In this document: positions 11,073 through 22,257 of the stretch, in pieces
Layout: each line of letters begins with the position of its first letter
Numbering within the stretch: the first letter of the stretch is position 1
From: Dioszegia crocea
Lineage: Eukaryota > Basidiomycota > Tremellomycetes > Tremellales > Bulleribasidiaceae
Length of the DNA stretch: 64,000 bases
Reading direction: 5' to 3'
Assembly (NCBI GenBank): GCA_001600615.1
Contig: BCKK01000002.1
Span: 898,809 to 962,808 of the forward strand
The notes under the pieces: generated by a model
Database searches by the model: none
Told to the model about the DNA's origin: nothing
What the model saw: the letters and a program-made list of their open reading frames with translations, nothing else
Program-made: the position numbers and the translations under genes

Positions 11073-11344
11073 ACTAGTATCCTCGACCAGCTAGAACTCG
11101 GCCGTGACACCTGTAGCCTTACTGTTCCCCACGAAGAGAGAAAATGCATGATACCTAGAAGTACATCTGTCTTCAGACTGTCGAGACCAAAGTGTCCTCG
11201 TATCCCAAAAAATCTCCCTCTCTAACCGATCTCAAAAGTAGTGTATAGACAAAAAATCGAAAGAAAGCTAGTCCTAGCTTGGACTAGAGTAAATACGTCC
11301 CCGCCGATCCCTCCTCTCCCAGGGCAATCACCCTACTCCGGCAC

Positions 11345-14300
11345 TTAGTAGCTATACAAGCGCATAGGCGGTCGAGCACCTGACACCTGCCAATCTATCA
11401 GCTCTCATCCCCTTGCGGCCGGCCGGTACACTCACCATGCACTGCTTCAACCATTGAACGTCCCCCGCCTTCTTATTATCCCTCACTCCAGGGGGTAGAT
11501 CCTTCTTCTTACTGCCCTTCTCGGGATTATTGCTAATGATGAGGAGGTCATACGTATCATCCTTGACATCGAGAGCGGGAGTGGTGATATTGAAGGATAT
11601 GGCACCAAGACCAAAAACGCAAGTACCGATGATTTTCTACTTATCAGCGCTGAATCTTACTTGGAAATCCGGCACTCGAAAATGCAGAGCTCACCTCCAG
11701 GTCAGCCACTTTGGGATTGAGGTTCATGAATAAGACCCGCATGTTTGCAAGGGGTCGACGTCGGTTTCGGGCATTGCGTATTGACCAAGACGCCGTTCCC
11801 CATGCTTCATCTATGAACTGCAAGGCCGGAGTAGAGGTGAAGGCTGATACACCAGTAGCGATCGCGTACGGTAGCCAATCGCACGTAGGCTGCAGATGTC
11901 AGCTTATTCACCTCAGACGGCCACATCTCAAAATCTCGACTCACATCGGCCATAGCAGCACCGACGTACTCCGGCGCCAAACACGGAATCCCAAAAGAAA
12001 GCGCCACCATCCCCTTGACCTTCATCCCTGCTTTCCCACTATCGATATCTGGCGTAATCAAGAATGGCGTCCTGCCCAAATCTGCCTTGAGGGGCTGACC
12101 AAATTGCGTCGCAGCAAACAGGTCCGACCAATCGCAAGTCACCCCGCCATTCCTCTCGATTGTGTTCTTCAGGGCTAAAGTAGAATCATCGGTAGGCGTA
12201 ATGAGGAAGACTTTATCGGAAAAAGTATTCGTGCCGACTTTAGTCTTATGAGCGACCGAAGCTGTTGATCGCCGTGCAAGCTCGGCAGCTTTTTCCTTCT
12301 CGTTCTGCTCCTCCTCCGGTACATCTTGAAGCATCTCCGGGGTGACTTTCCGATCATCAAACCGAAGATTGATGGTCGACAGGGGGAATCTCAAGAGGAG
12401 AATCTCAAATTCGCCCGCCGACGCTCCGTCCTTATTCCGCACTTTAACAGTCCCATCTCCATCGACCCAGTCCTGGCCTACTTCCAGATCCGTCTTCTTC
12501 CTCATGCTCGCCATGTCAAATTTGACCTTGTCTCCCGCTTTCAACTCACACCGCCTCAACTCATCTATACCGGCTGTTCCCTTTTCGTGGTCGAGATATT
12601 GGATCCTGTATATCTCGCCGATCCGCGCAATAACCCGGCAGGGGTAGTACGATTTGTTGATTTTGTAATACGCAAGGGCAAGGGGCCGCTTGCTGATGTC
12701 GTCCTCCTCAATCTCGCCACCTTGCTCCGTTGTCGACTGCTGAGAGGTGTATGTGGGAGTAGGAAGTGCAGCATCATCCGTCGCAGTGCTTAGCTTGGAT
12801 TTACGCGGCTTAGCAGGTGTTTTGGCCTTACTAGGACCGGCCGACGCAGAAGCGGTCGAGGAGTTCTGACGAGATGTCCGCTTCTTACCCGCCCCCAGAC
12901 CCTTCTTGGAGATTTTGAACGTCTCATCCTCAGGATCTTGGGGCGTGGGCGGACTTTCAGGCTCAGAGAGCTCCGAGAGGTCCTCCGAAGGTGCAGCCGT
13001 CAATACTGTCGACATCGAGCCTCTCGCAGATTTGGCACCGCCGGTCGCTTTCGAATCCGCCGTTTTCGCATTCCGGGATTTGGGCGCATCGGCAGTTGAC
13101 AGCTCTGTACTAGAGGTGTTACGAGAGGGAACTGATTTGGGGAATTGCGTGACAGCACTGAAGACTTTACGTCCCTTCTTACTCGCGACCGAGGGGATCG
13201 CGGCCTTTTTCGCTCGAGCGGGTGATTCTCTCGCGGGAACCGACGCCTTTTTAGGTACTCGAGCAGCTGTAGAGGGGTTGCTCGTTCGAGTAGGGAGGAC
13301 TGGTCGATAGGAGAAGTCCTCGGTGTCAATTGGCGTCGGAGGACTTTCAGGCTCCTCGTCTTCATCCACCTCCATCCTGTCATCCCTGACTCTGGCCTCG
13401 TCCAGCGGCGCAGCGAGTGGATCGGGAGATTCCTCATCATCTCCATCTGCAATGTCTTGCGCCTGGACTTTGGCGACGACCCGACCATCCTTAATTCCAG
13501 ACTTCGGCACTGCTAACTGACCCTTCTGCGCCTCCTGCTTAGACCGGCGTGGCCCTCTAAGCTCCTCCCGCATAACCGGGATCTCCACGACCGGATTGAT
13601 AGCATGCGCAGGGGGTTCCACAGGGGAGACGATCGCACCCGCCCTCCTCGTCCCATAAGTCCGAATAGGACTGGCAGGTTTGATGACTTCCGGCAGAGTC
13701 TGCTCAGTCTCGCCATTAAGATACGTCGGCTCGAATGTCTGTTGCCTTGTATCGTTGGAGGGTACAGGATGTGATTGACTGAATTCTATCGGGGAAGAAC
13801 GCCTTCGAGCCAAAGTAGGGGATTTAGGGGAAGGGGAAGTTGATGATGAGGCCAAAACGCGAGGTCGGGCAGACCTTCGGGCAGACGCGCCGCGGACAGG
13901 AGGGGATGCCGACCGGGTCTGAGACCGCGCATCGTTGGTTGCTTGGGTGATTACTCCCAATTGGAGCAGATCTTCCGCTTCCTGCATCGACGAGCTCGGG
14001 CCTTGTAGGGCCGGAGAGCCCGAATTGACATCGATCTGAATTTGGATATCGGCATCTGACTGTCGGTTGGGAGACCTCCGCCGCAGAGAACGAGATGCAG
14101 AGATGGCGGGTCTGGGAGGCGTCACCAATCGTCCATTTGGAGGATTGACGACGGGATCTGTCCGAGATCGAGCCGAAGTGACGATGGGCGCCAGAGAGGG
14201 AACAGCCAGTAGAGGCTGAGGAGCACTCTGCGTTTCTTGGTGGTTCCTTCGCTTCAGTTGTCGATGGGCCGCAATACGAGGTACGACGCGCGCTTCGGAG

Positions 14301-16429
14301 CCTCGACTGGGGGAAGATTGACGGCTGCCAGAGATCGAATGACTGGCGCCGGTCAAGGTCACAGCTCGCCTTTGGGGTTCAGCAAGTACAGGCTGAGTTG
14401 GCTCGTCGTCACTTCGTCGGGTCATGTAGGTCGCTTCTTGGGTTTCGATCCGGGACGGAATGGACTCGTCGGCCGGAGCGGTCTCCTCGATATTGGCAAG
14501 AGCTGCCTCCCTCCTCTCTCTGTCCTCCAGCTCTTTCCTCTCCCGCCACAGATTCTGGGCCCGCTCCAGGCTCTCCTCGGATACCTGCTGCGTGTCCTCA
14601 ATCGGCACCTCGCCTTCTCTCACACCGGGTACAGGGACACCTTCTCCTTGACTGTCGCCAGGTTGGGTGTTTAGTTGAGTATAACCGTCCCTGCTACCCA
14701 CCACCGGATCCACCTCCATGCCCTGACTCCCAGCCTCGTCTTCCCGCTCGATCCTTCTCCGCTCAGACAACACGTCTTGTGCCCGCTGGTGGCTTTCTTC
14801 CGAGACGATCTGTGTCGGCTCCAATTCATTCCCATTTCCACCTCCACCGTTCGACCCCATATCGATGGACGCCCGGACCTGAGTCGGCTGGAAAGTCTGC
14901 CAAGCCTGAGATTGGGACTGCGATCCAATCTGGCTCGATCCGACACCTTCAGCCGGACTGGAAAACAGCTCGCGTCGATCCGGGCGGGCATTGCCAGAGC
15001 TGGGGGAGTCACCCTGAGTGAGAGACATACCGACATTGGTGAAACCTCTTCTGGGGCGGCCGACTAGCGAGTGTTCCTGGTTGGCAGGGATCGCCGGTTC
15101 CGACGCTTGCGATTGGACCGACGCCTGTGTGGCGCCCCCAGCGGGGACAGAGCTTGACGGAAGGGAGTGAGAGGAGTACTGCGTGTCGGTGATGGGGAGC
15201 ACGGGCTGTGAGTCGGAATTAGGAAAAAGGATAGACTCGGCTGTAACGTCCGCCTTGCCTGGAGAGTCGGTGGACGCCGGTATAAGCACTCTGCTCCCAG
15301 CTATTTTTGTTAGGCGATACATCCTGTGTAAGGGTTGAGGAGACTTACAAGATGAATTTGACGCCTGAGTCTGGTCAGGAAAGGCTGACCCTCCGTGCTG
15401 TTCCGTCCTTATCACAGGATCGTCTGCTTTTTCTCTCTCAGCCGAATTTGCTGCCCTTTGCCTGATCGGCTGGTCCGCTTTGTCCCCGGATGCCCCTTCC
15501 GCACCCTCACGCCCAGCTTCAGACGCCATCTCCGCATCCTCGCTTTCCACATACGCATTACCGCCATTCGAACTCTGCATCTCCTTAGGAATCTCCAATC
15601 CCACCTCATCACTAAACAGCTTGTCAAAGAACTTGGACGACTTTTCTCTGATGGGGGCTCGATGTCTCTCCTCGGCGAAACTGTCAGGCTCTTCCTCGAC
15701 CACTTTCTGCTTTTTGGACCTTGACGCCGTGCGGGAGAACGTCCGAGATGAGGCCGGAGGTAAGGCCGTCACGGGTGGGGTTGGGAGGGGGTTATGTCTT
15801 GTTCGGCTGGATGATGGTTTGTTGGTGGAGAGATTGAGACGAGCAGGGGAGTGTGCGGAGATTGGTTTTTGCCCAGCCCCAGACTTTACTGGGGTTGTCT
15901 GGGCTGATGATGGAGATGGGGGATTTTTTCGTTTTCTCGTGACGGGACCCTTCGAGATGGGTGGAGGAGAGTTGACGGGACTGGGCACGCTCGCCGGTTC
16001 GTGTTCCGGATTACGACGCCTGGACGATGATGATTCCAGCTCATCCTCTTCTTCAGGTTCAGTCAACTGTGAAGCGGGCTGAGTGGTGTTCCATTCCGGG
16101 CGCTTGTAGCCTGATGGACCCCCTACCCGGAGGAGGTTTCCAGCCATCACTGTCTGAGCGCCCCTCCCGAGCTCTGACGCCCGTAAGCTCTCCATAGACT
16201 CCTCGACATCTCCCCTTGGACCTCCCACGTCATTTTGATTCAATTGCTGATGCAGAAACCCGCCAGCGGATGATTCGGCGATAGGGCTGCTGGGTGGTAG
16301 TTGGCGAGGTCCACGCCGGACCGAAGTTAGGGGAGGTGGGGACGGCTGAGACGACGGGGCGAATGTCGGGGAGGAGAGCTGGCCATAGAATGAGGGCTGC
16401 TGCGTCTCGTCTTCGAGGGATGTAGCCAT
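11345..16429 (-). CDS. Crb2/53BP1/Rad9-type DNA damage checkpoint mediator (Tudor + tandem BRCT)
   Basis: Five exons (16429-15349, 15300-11945, 11889-11695, 11636-11436, 11386-11345) encode 1624 residues. The N-terminal two thirds are disordered and dense in SQ/TQ sites, the targets of ATM/ATR kinases. A tandem Tudor region lies at about residues 1230-1340 (ALAYYKINKSYYPCRVIARI, then YLDHEKGT), as used by Crb2 and 53BP1 to read methylated histone H4. BRCT repeats follow (KVFLITPTDD..., then DWLPYAIATGVSAFTSTPAL after a splice, and FNITTPALDVKDDTYDLLII), ending RLYSY. Rad9-family mediators link Mec1/ATR to the effector kinases on damaged chromatin. The first intron is 48 nt and in frame. Met 16480 also reads in frame, but a likely 5'-leader intron sits between it and Met 16429, so I use the latter. 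Confidence 0.9.
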
Positions 16430-16898
16430 TGCGTTGTCGGGCTGGAGGCTTAGCACTGGTTTGAAGATGAATAGTAGCATAACTCACTTCAGGTCCCTCG
16501 TTATCCAGTCATGTTTCTCAATGACCGCTGTTTCCCTGTTACAACCGCCGGCAATGCTGAATACGGCCAGCTCTCAGCCGTTGTATATCTGATCTGACTT
16601 GTCGAGCCACAGGTGAGAAGCTCGAGTAGTGTTCTTGCAAGTAATATCGTGGGAACATCCATTGATTTCCGCCAATCTGCCGCATTGATCGCGTCGCGTG
16701 AACGGACATGACATCAATCTCCGCTCGCCCAAAATCAAACGCGTTACGTACGACTGGCCGCTGGCCACTAACACCCAAATATACGAGTAGAGTACATCTG
16801 TCCATCTCACCTATATACCCCTTGGCCTCCTTTGTCTATCCGTCCCGACTCGAGATCTATACCCCAGGCATCAACTCCTGTGCCACTACTTTGAAGCT
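16430..16898. promoter_or_regulatory. bidirectional promoter between checkpoint mediator and HDDC2-like gene
   Basis: This 469 bp separates two divergent starts. Reading leftwards, a GTGAGT...CCAG pair at about 16488-16457 looks like a short intron in the 5' leader of the checkpoint gene. A ctatatacccc string at 16810-16820 lies about 85 nt upstream of the HDDC2 ATG and could be its TATA element. No gene is visible. Confidence 0.45.
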
Positions 16899-18246
16899 AT
16901 GCCGATTCGCCTCGAGACTCCGACTACAGAAACCGAACCCCGATACCCTGTAAACAAGCCCCAGATGGTGACCGGTGCAGGAGGCAAGCCACTGGCGCAA
17001 CTGTACAAGTGAGCTCATTATGCGTCGGCTGTTGTGAATGATGGTCTCAGCTGATACTTGTCAGATCTACCGGAAATGAAGCTCTGGACACCCTTGCGTT
17101 TTTGCACCTGCTCGAGCGGCTGAAGGTGTGTTTATGTCGCTTTTCTGGAGGGACGCCTGGTGCCTGTTGTGACAGCGTACATCTTTTGCAGCTGAGCTAA
17201 CACGATCAGATCGAGAAACGGACAGGATGGGTTAGAGAGGGTGTGAGTGCCTGTTCTCCGTTGTGTATGCTGGCAGCTGTCCCAAAGCCTAAACTAACCC
17301 TGCGCAGGTGCACCAAGCAGAAAGGTAAATCTCGCCCTCGACCTCAAGCTGCGCCAAGCAGCAGACCGGCTCAGCACTAGATGTACATTTGCTGACATGT
17401 CAGCATTTCAGACCACATGTGCCGGATGGCGCTCATGGCGATGATGATTCCCAACAACGGGGAGAAACCACTCGATATTCCCCGCTGCGTTATGGTATGT
17501 CCGCTGTCTCCCGTCAAATACAGTCAGCTGATGATGTAGATGGCCCTGGTACATGACCTTGCTGAAGCTCAGTGAGCTATGCACCACCCGCCCAGGTTGA
17601 AGTCACAGCTGACCATTAGCGTCGGTGACATTACCCCAGTCGAAGGCGTTTCCCCAGATGCCAAACACGAGCTGGAAGAGCGGGCGATGGACAACTTCTT
17701 GCAAGAGATGCTAGGTGGTCCAGGAAACAAGGAGGCTCGGGAGCGATTCAGGGCTCTGTGGGATGTTAGTCATTGGTTTCCGACTGCGTCATAACATTTT
17801 AGGCCTTTGCTGATGTTGCAGGAATACGAAACTCGTCAGACTCCCGAATCAAAGCTTGTCAAGGTGAGATATTCCAGCACGCCGACTCGACTGCGCAGAA
17901 ACTGCAGCAGCTAATATCACTAGGACCTGGACCGATTCGAGCTTGCCCTTCAAGCTGTCGAGTATGAGCGATGTGAGCTGTTTTTCCGCCCATGGTCCAG
18001 GAACAATTCTTGGCCTAAAAGCAAGATGGCAGAACGCTGACCACCTCAGCCCAAGATATCCAAACCCTCCATCCCTTCTTCACGGGCTCTGTACCCAACC
18101 TGCAACACCCCGTCATCCGGGGTTGGGCCGAGACGCTCATGGCGGAACGCAAGGAATTATGGGCGTCGAGGGGTAGAGAGCAGGAGGAGGAGGAGGGTAT
18201 GGAGGGTTATGCGGTCGGAAGTACGACGGATGGGAAGTCTGCTTGA
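16899..18246 (+). CDS. HD-domain 5'-deoxynucleotidase (HDDC2/YfbR type)
   Basis: Ten exons (16899-17008, 17065-17125, 17210-17242, 17308-17324, 17404-17494, 17540-17571, 17620-17764, 17822-17863, 17924-17972, 18050-18246) encode 258 residues; one exon is only 17 nt. The HD metal site is clear: VHQAESISDHMCRMALM, then MALVHDLAEAHVGDITP, and a later Asp in DLDRFELALQAVEYE. The opening FLHLLERLK and RTGWVREGV also match HDDC2 and yeast Ygk1/Ybr242w, which remove phosphate from deoxynucleoside monophosphates. Usual length is about 200-240; the extra here is an acidic C-terminal tail after WASRGREQ. The gene diverges from the Crb2-type gene. Confidence 0.9.
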
Positions 18247-18623
18247 AGGTCGGGCGTTCGATTTTGTTTTCCCCGAGAGTTTGGATGACTGGGCTCAGTA
18301 ATGGCGAGCCGGGTGTTTATAGAATGTGATGGACAATACGGATATCATGAGGTCACGCACGCGCAAGAAGGGTCATCAATAGAACGTCCACTATCCAAGG
18401 TTATTGGCGGGGTATTGCCCACAAGTCGCATTATGTACCCGTCGGCGCGTCATCCTTGTCGATGTCACGTTGAATGCATCTAGTCTATTTCTAGTGTTTT
18501 TGTTTTGTTTGTCTCTTTGGCTGATCTATATACACGCACCCCAGTATCTCCCACTGGCAAATCTACACTCTCCGCCTCTTACAAAATTGGCGTTGAAGCC
18601 GTACCCGCCTCCTCTCACGGCAA
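18247..18623. other. intergenic between convergent HDDC2-like and adenosine kinase genes
   Basis: Both flanking genes end here, so this 377 bp holds two 3' ends. It is T-rich in the middle (about 18480-18530: repeated tt and tgttt runs), plausible as 3'-processing sequence. I see no gene. Confidence 0.5.
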
Positions 18624-19885
18624 TTACACAACGTTCTCCTTGGGCCAGACCAACTTGGGTCCGATCTGACCACAGCACATCTGACCCAACTTGTGGCCAA
18701 TCTCAATGCACTGGTCGAGGTCCTTGCCTGACGCAAGGGCGCCGAGGAAACCACCGGCAAACATGTCACCGGCACCGTTGGTGTCGATGATCTTGTCGGA
18801 TGAGAGGGAGGGGACGGGGTAAGTTTTGGGGTTCTCGTCTGTGGTTTTGATGTTGGACGAGGACGATGAGGGGGAGGACGAAGCGACAAGGGTGGACGAA
18901 GCGCCCTGGGTGATGATGACCAATCGGGGGCGGGAGGCGTTGGATTTAGAGGATGAGGCGAGGGTGGTGGCGATTTGGGGGAGGGCGGCGTCCTATATTG
19001 TCAGTTCGTGTCGGGTACTTCGCAACGCCACACTTACAGCCATACCAGCAGCCTGGGCGTAGGCGGCGGCCTCGCTCTCGTTCCCAATCAACACATCGAC
19101 GTGGGGCAACAGCTCCTCGAGCTGAACCTTGAAGAACTGGGGGATGAAGGGGGCCGAAAGGTTGAGAACAACAGTCTTGCCGGCCGAACTGGCAGCCTTG
19201 GCAACCTCCAACGCGGACTCGACACCGTGTGTGAGGAAGTATCCCTCAATGTAGAAGAATTTGGCGCCAGAGATGAGTTTGGCGATTTGGGGGGTGGACA
19301 GGTGGGACGGGCTGAACTGCTCGGCGGCACGTAGGGTGGTGCAGAGCGAACGGTCATGGTTGGTGCAGATGACGGCGCAGGCACCGGTCCGGCTGGGCGA
19401 AGGGTGGACCTGGTAGGCGGACTGGACACCCTCGGTCTCGTTGACCTTCTCAAGGGTTGCCTTGAGGTCGTCATCGCCGACAGAGCCAATGTAGGCTACG
19501 GAGCCCTGGGGGAGGACGTACTGCGCGATAAGCTTTTAGCCCGAAACGTACGCGGTGCATATAACTTACAGCAGCAGCCCGAGCGGCGTTCTGGGCAGCA
19601 CCACCGGCAACGTACGAGACCTTAGCGTTGGCGACAATGTCATCGTAGCTATAAAGTCAGTCATGGCCCGGAATACAAACGCAGGCGCTAGCTTACATGG
19701 CCATGTGCTTCTCCTCAGCGAGGATAGCATCGTTGGAGTTCAGGCCGTACTTTTCAAGGTACTTTTGACCCTCGTCAGAAGCGACCTGAATGTCGAGCTG
19801 TGCTGTGAGCTTGCGTCCAGACGTACTGACGGAGAGCATAGCTTACGAGGGGGTTTCCGAGGGAGACGACGATAGGGCCAGACAT
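18624..19885 (-). CDS. ADO1: adenosine kinase
   Basis: Five exons (19885-19847, 19797-19697, 19648-19570, 19520-19038, 18992-18624) encode 356 residues. The protein begins MSGPIVVSLGNPL and continues LDIQVASDEG, with YVAGGAAQNAARAA (substrate loop), FFYIEGYFLTHG, VDVLIGNESEAAAYA and the PfkB/ribokinase signature DTNGAGDMFAGGFLGAL containing the catalytic Asp. The enzyme phosphorylates adenosine to AMP and supports the methyl cycle by pulling S-adenosylhomocysteine hydrolysis forward. A Ser-rich insertion (about SSSPSSSSSN) before the signature is unusual but lies in a loop. It diverges from the phosphatase gene at 20182, with 296 bp between the starts. Confidence 0.95.
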
Positions 19886-20181
19886 GATTGCTATTTGTAT
19901 GATAGGTAGGGGATGTTGTAGATGGAGTTTAGTGGATGGATGGATGGTTGTATCGAACGTTGCTTGGTGGAGGTCCAAGCTTGACTTTTGGTTACTTGCT
20001 CCGGCATTTTCCTGCTTTTATCCAGAGAAATCTGTGGGGCCCCATCATCTCCCCACTTCACCCCCACAAAACTCATGATCGTGCAGTCTATGCCATATCT
20101 CTTCCAGACCTGACACTCTCGTACCCTATCTCTCTTTCTGTCTAAGTCAGTGCATTGCGCAGGCTCTATACTTCATCAGCA

Positions 20182-21172
20182 ATGATCATCTACTTCGTTC
20201 GTCATGGTCAGACCGAAGAGCAAGTCTCTCACTCTAACCCAACTCATGGATCCATTCTCTGACGCGCCGCAGCAATATCCGCGGTATCATCCAAGGTCAA
20301 CTTGACACTCCGCTAAACGACACTGGGAGAGCCCAAGCACGACTTCTTGCGAATAGGCTAAAAGATATCAAATTCGATGAGGCTTGGTCCTCAAGTCTTT
20401 CCAGAGCGCGAGAGGTGAGCTGCTGACCTACCTGACGCTTCTCGAACCCCATTTGACTACATCCATTGACATGACCACAGACGGCTGAGATTGTCCTTCA
20501 ACAACACTCGGGCTTGGCGCTACGAACCGATCCTGGTCTGATGGAGAGAGGATTGGGGAGTCTTGAAGGACGACAATGGCAGAGGGGAGAGAAGCTTCCA
20601 GATGATGTCGAGGCGAGCGACGTGTGCGTCCCTCTTGTCTTGATACTCAATGGATCTTGTGCTGACAGATGAGATTCCGGAAACGGATAACAACGTGGTT
20701 CACCACTTTCCTCTCTTCTCAACCCCCAGAACCTCATTTTAGGGAACGACCCGAATCATCCCCGACCCAGCCGTACGAGACGGACCGTACAGTGCTCGTC
20801 ACCTCGCACGGCGCCTATCTCACCACGCTACTCTCGATCCTACTCCACCTCCCATTCAGCTTCATCATTCCGGACGACCTGGATCCGAACGCATCCTGCC
20901 TCAACACAAGCATCATGAGGGTGCATGTACGATCGCGGGCGGATGTGGCGAAAGCGGATGATGCACAGGGGAACAATTGGGGGTTGTACGCGGATTCACT
21001 TCGGCGGTTGGAGAGTCAAGAGATGAATAAAAGCTTGAAGGTGGGGAAGCAGGGTCAATCGGAGTGGGTGGGCATGATACAGTCTTGGGCGGACGCGAGG
21101 CATTTGGACGATCAGGGTAAAGGAAAGAGTGTGGGCGTGGTGGATGATATGGGCGATACTGAGAAGCGTTGA
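20182..21172 (+). CDS. phosphoglycerate-mutase-like histidine phosphatase
   Basis: Four exons (20182-20219, 20273-20414, 20481-20621, 20669-21172) encode 274 residues. The catalytic motif is FVRHGQTED, followed by NIRGIIQGQLDTPLNDTG, SSLSRARETAEI and MERGLGSLEG, and the second catalytic His lies in VTSHGAYLTTLL. The first intron starts with GC rather than GT (GCAAGT at 20220); reading through it hits a stop, and splicing it restores the RHGQTxxNxxxxxQGxxDxPL motif. The family includes fructose-2,6-bisphosphatases, TIGAR-like enzymes and broad-specificity phosphatases; the substrate is not predictable. The C-terminal ~60 residues are charged and not conserved. Confidence 0.9.
20220..20272 (+). 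other. GC-AG intron in the phosphatase gene
   Basis: The donor is GCAAGT and the acceptor is CCGCAG. With this intron removed, the codons give GAA GAC AAT ATC and restore the family motif. Every other intron I modelled in the window begins with GT. Confidence 0.8.
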
Positions 21173-21680
21173 GGCAAAAGACTCTGTAGGTGTGAGGAGG
21201 GGTAAAGGCAATTGGGTCAACCCGAATAGATGCCAAGCAGGGAGAGCGCGGAGAAAAAACCCGCCTTCCATCGTTTGCAGATAGATGGTATAGGGAGCGA
21301 GTACACCGGGTTGCTTGACGAGCCTTTAGTCGTAATTCGCAGTTGTAAAGAGCGATGACAATTGCGCTGTGTGAGTTCTTTGGAGGTTAGACGAAGCAGC
21401 AAGCTAGTCCGAAGCCACGGAGTATTATTTCAGTAGTAGATTGTGTCAGTAGTCCTGTTAACGCATGCGCAGCGAGGAAATTCTATGGTTATACATACAC
21501 TGTGGAAGCCAGCCCGGAAAAGAGAATATTGTGAGTCGTCGACCGGATGCTGCGCCGGGACTACCGAGGGAATTGCTTCGAAGCGGTCGGGACGCTACCG
21601 TGCTTCGAATTGGACCTGAGGGGATTAGCTTTCCTCTATTTGAGCACTATAGACATAGCGTGAGAGGCATATGGCTGTGA
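21173..21680. other. intergenic between convergent phosphatase and RPABC4 genes
   Basis: This 508 bp carries the 3' regions of both neighbours. Open frames here are short and lack motifs. I see no gene. Confidence 0.5.
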
Positions 21681-22022
21681 CTACGCATGACATACGACTG
21701 CAAAAATCAGCATCCATCCGTTCAACCGACTCTCAGGTGCAGATGACTAAACTCACTTTTGTGTGTACGTGGCTTGTACATCACCCGATGTCCGCACTCC
21801 TTACATCTGATCTGCTCCGTGCCCTTCATCGGCGTCTTCGCTCCACAATCTACAGCCATAAGCACCAAGATCGTACGAAGCCTTCAAGAGCTAGGCAGAC
21901 GGAGCAAGAGTGGCGGGGGACACACCTCCGCAGAGATATTCAATGACCTCGGGCGCTTTCGGTTGTTCCCTATTTGGCATAGGGTTGGGGTTCTGAGATT
22001 GCCATCGACCGGGTTGTGACAT
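21681..22022 (-). CDS. RPC10: RNA polymerase I/II/III subunit RPABC4 (Rpb12/Rpc10)
   Basis: Three small exons (22022-21926, 21849-21757, 21697-21681) encode only 68 residues, so the gene is easily missed by simple ORF scanning. The spliced protein contains YLCGDCGAKTPMKGTEQIRC and KECGHRVMYKPRTHKI: the CX2C...CX2C zinc ribbon shared by all three nuclear RNA polymerases, and the usual length is about 70 residues. The N-terminal ~30 residues are a Gln/Asn/Pro-rich leader. This subunit bridges the two large domains of each polymerase and is essential in yeast. It diverges from RMD5, with 235 bp between the starts. Confidence 0.95.
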
Positions 22023-22257
22023 ATTGGCGGGTTATTGGAAGGCTTTATTGGGTAGGTTGTTGTTGTTGAAAGATAGAGGAGCAGGGTGGCCAAGTGGTTG
22101 AAAATGGGTTAGGCGAGTGAGCGTGACGTGGGATTTAGATGGCCATCTTCCGGCTATATCCGATAGGAAGCCTTATCAAACGGGCTCGACAATCGACCGC
22201 CCAGGAACTGCCTGTGCATCACCTTACTCCACCTGCCTCATAGACACCATTTTAACC
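22023..22257. promoter_or_regulatory. shared upstream region of RPABC4 and RMD5
   Basis: This 235 bp lies between two divergent starts. It contains a ttgttgttg run (22053-22062) but no clear TATA box, which fits constitutive housekeeping genes. Confidence 0.4.

Noticed and set aside
16430..16480. Upstream Met (16480) as the start of the checkpoint mediator
   Set aside because: A GTGAGT...CCAG pair suggests a 5'-leader intron removes it, and the leader residues are hydrophobic and unlike the rest; Met 16429 is preferred.
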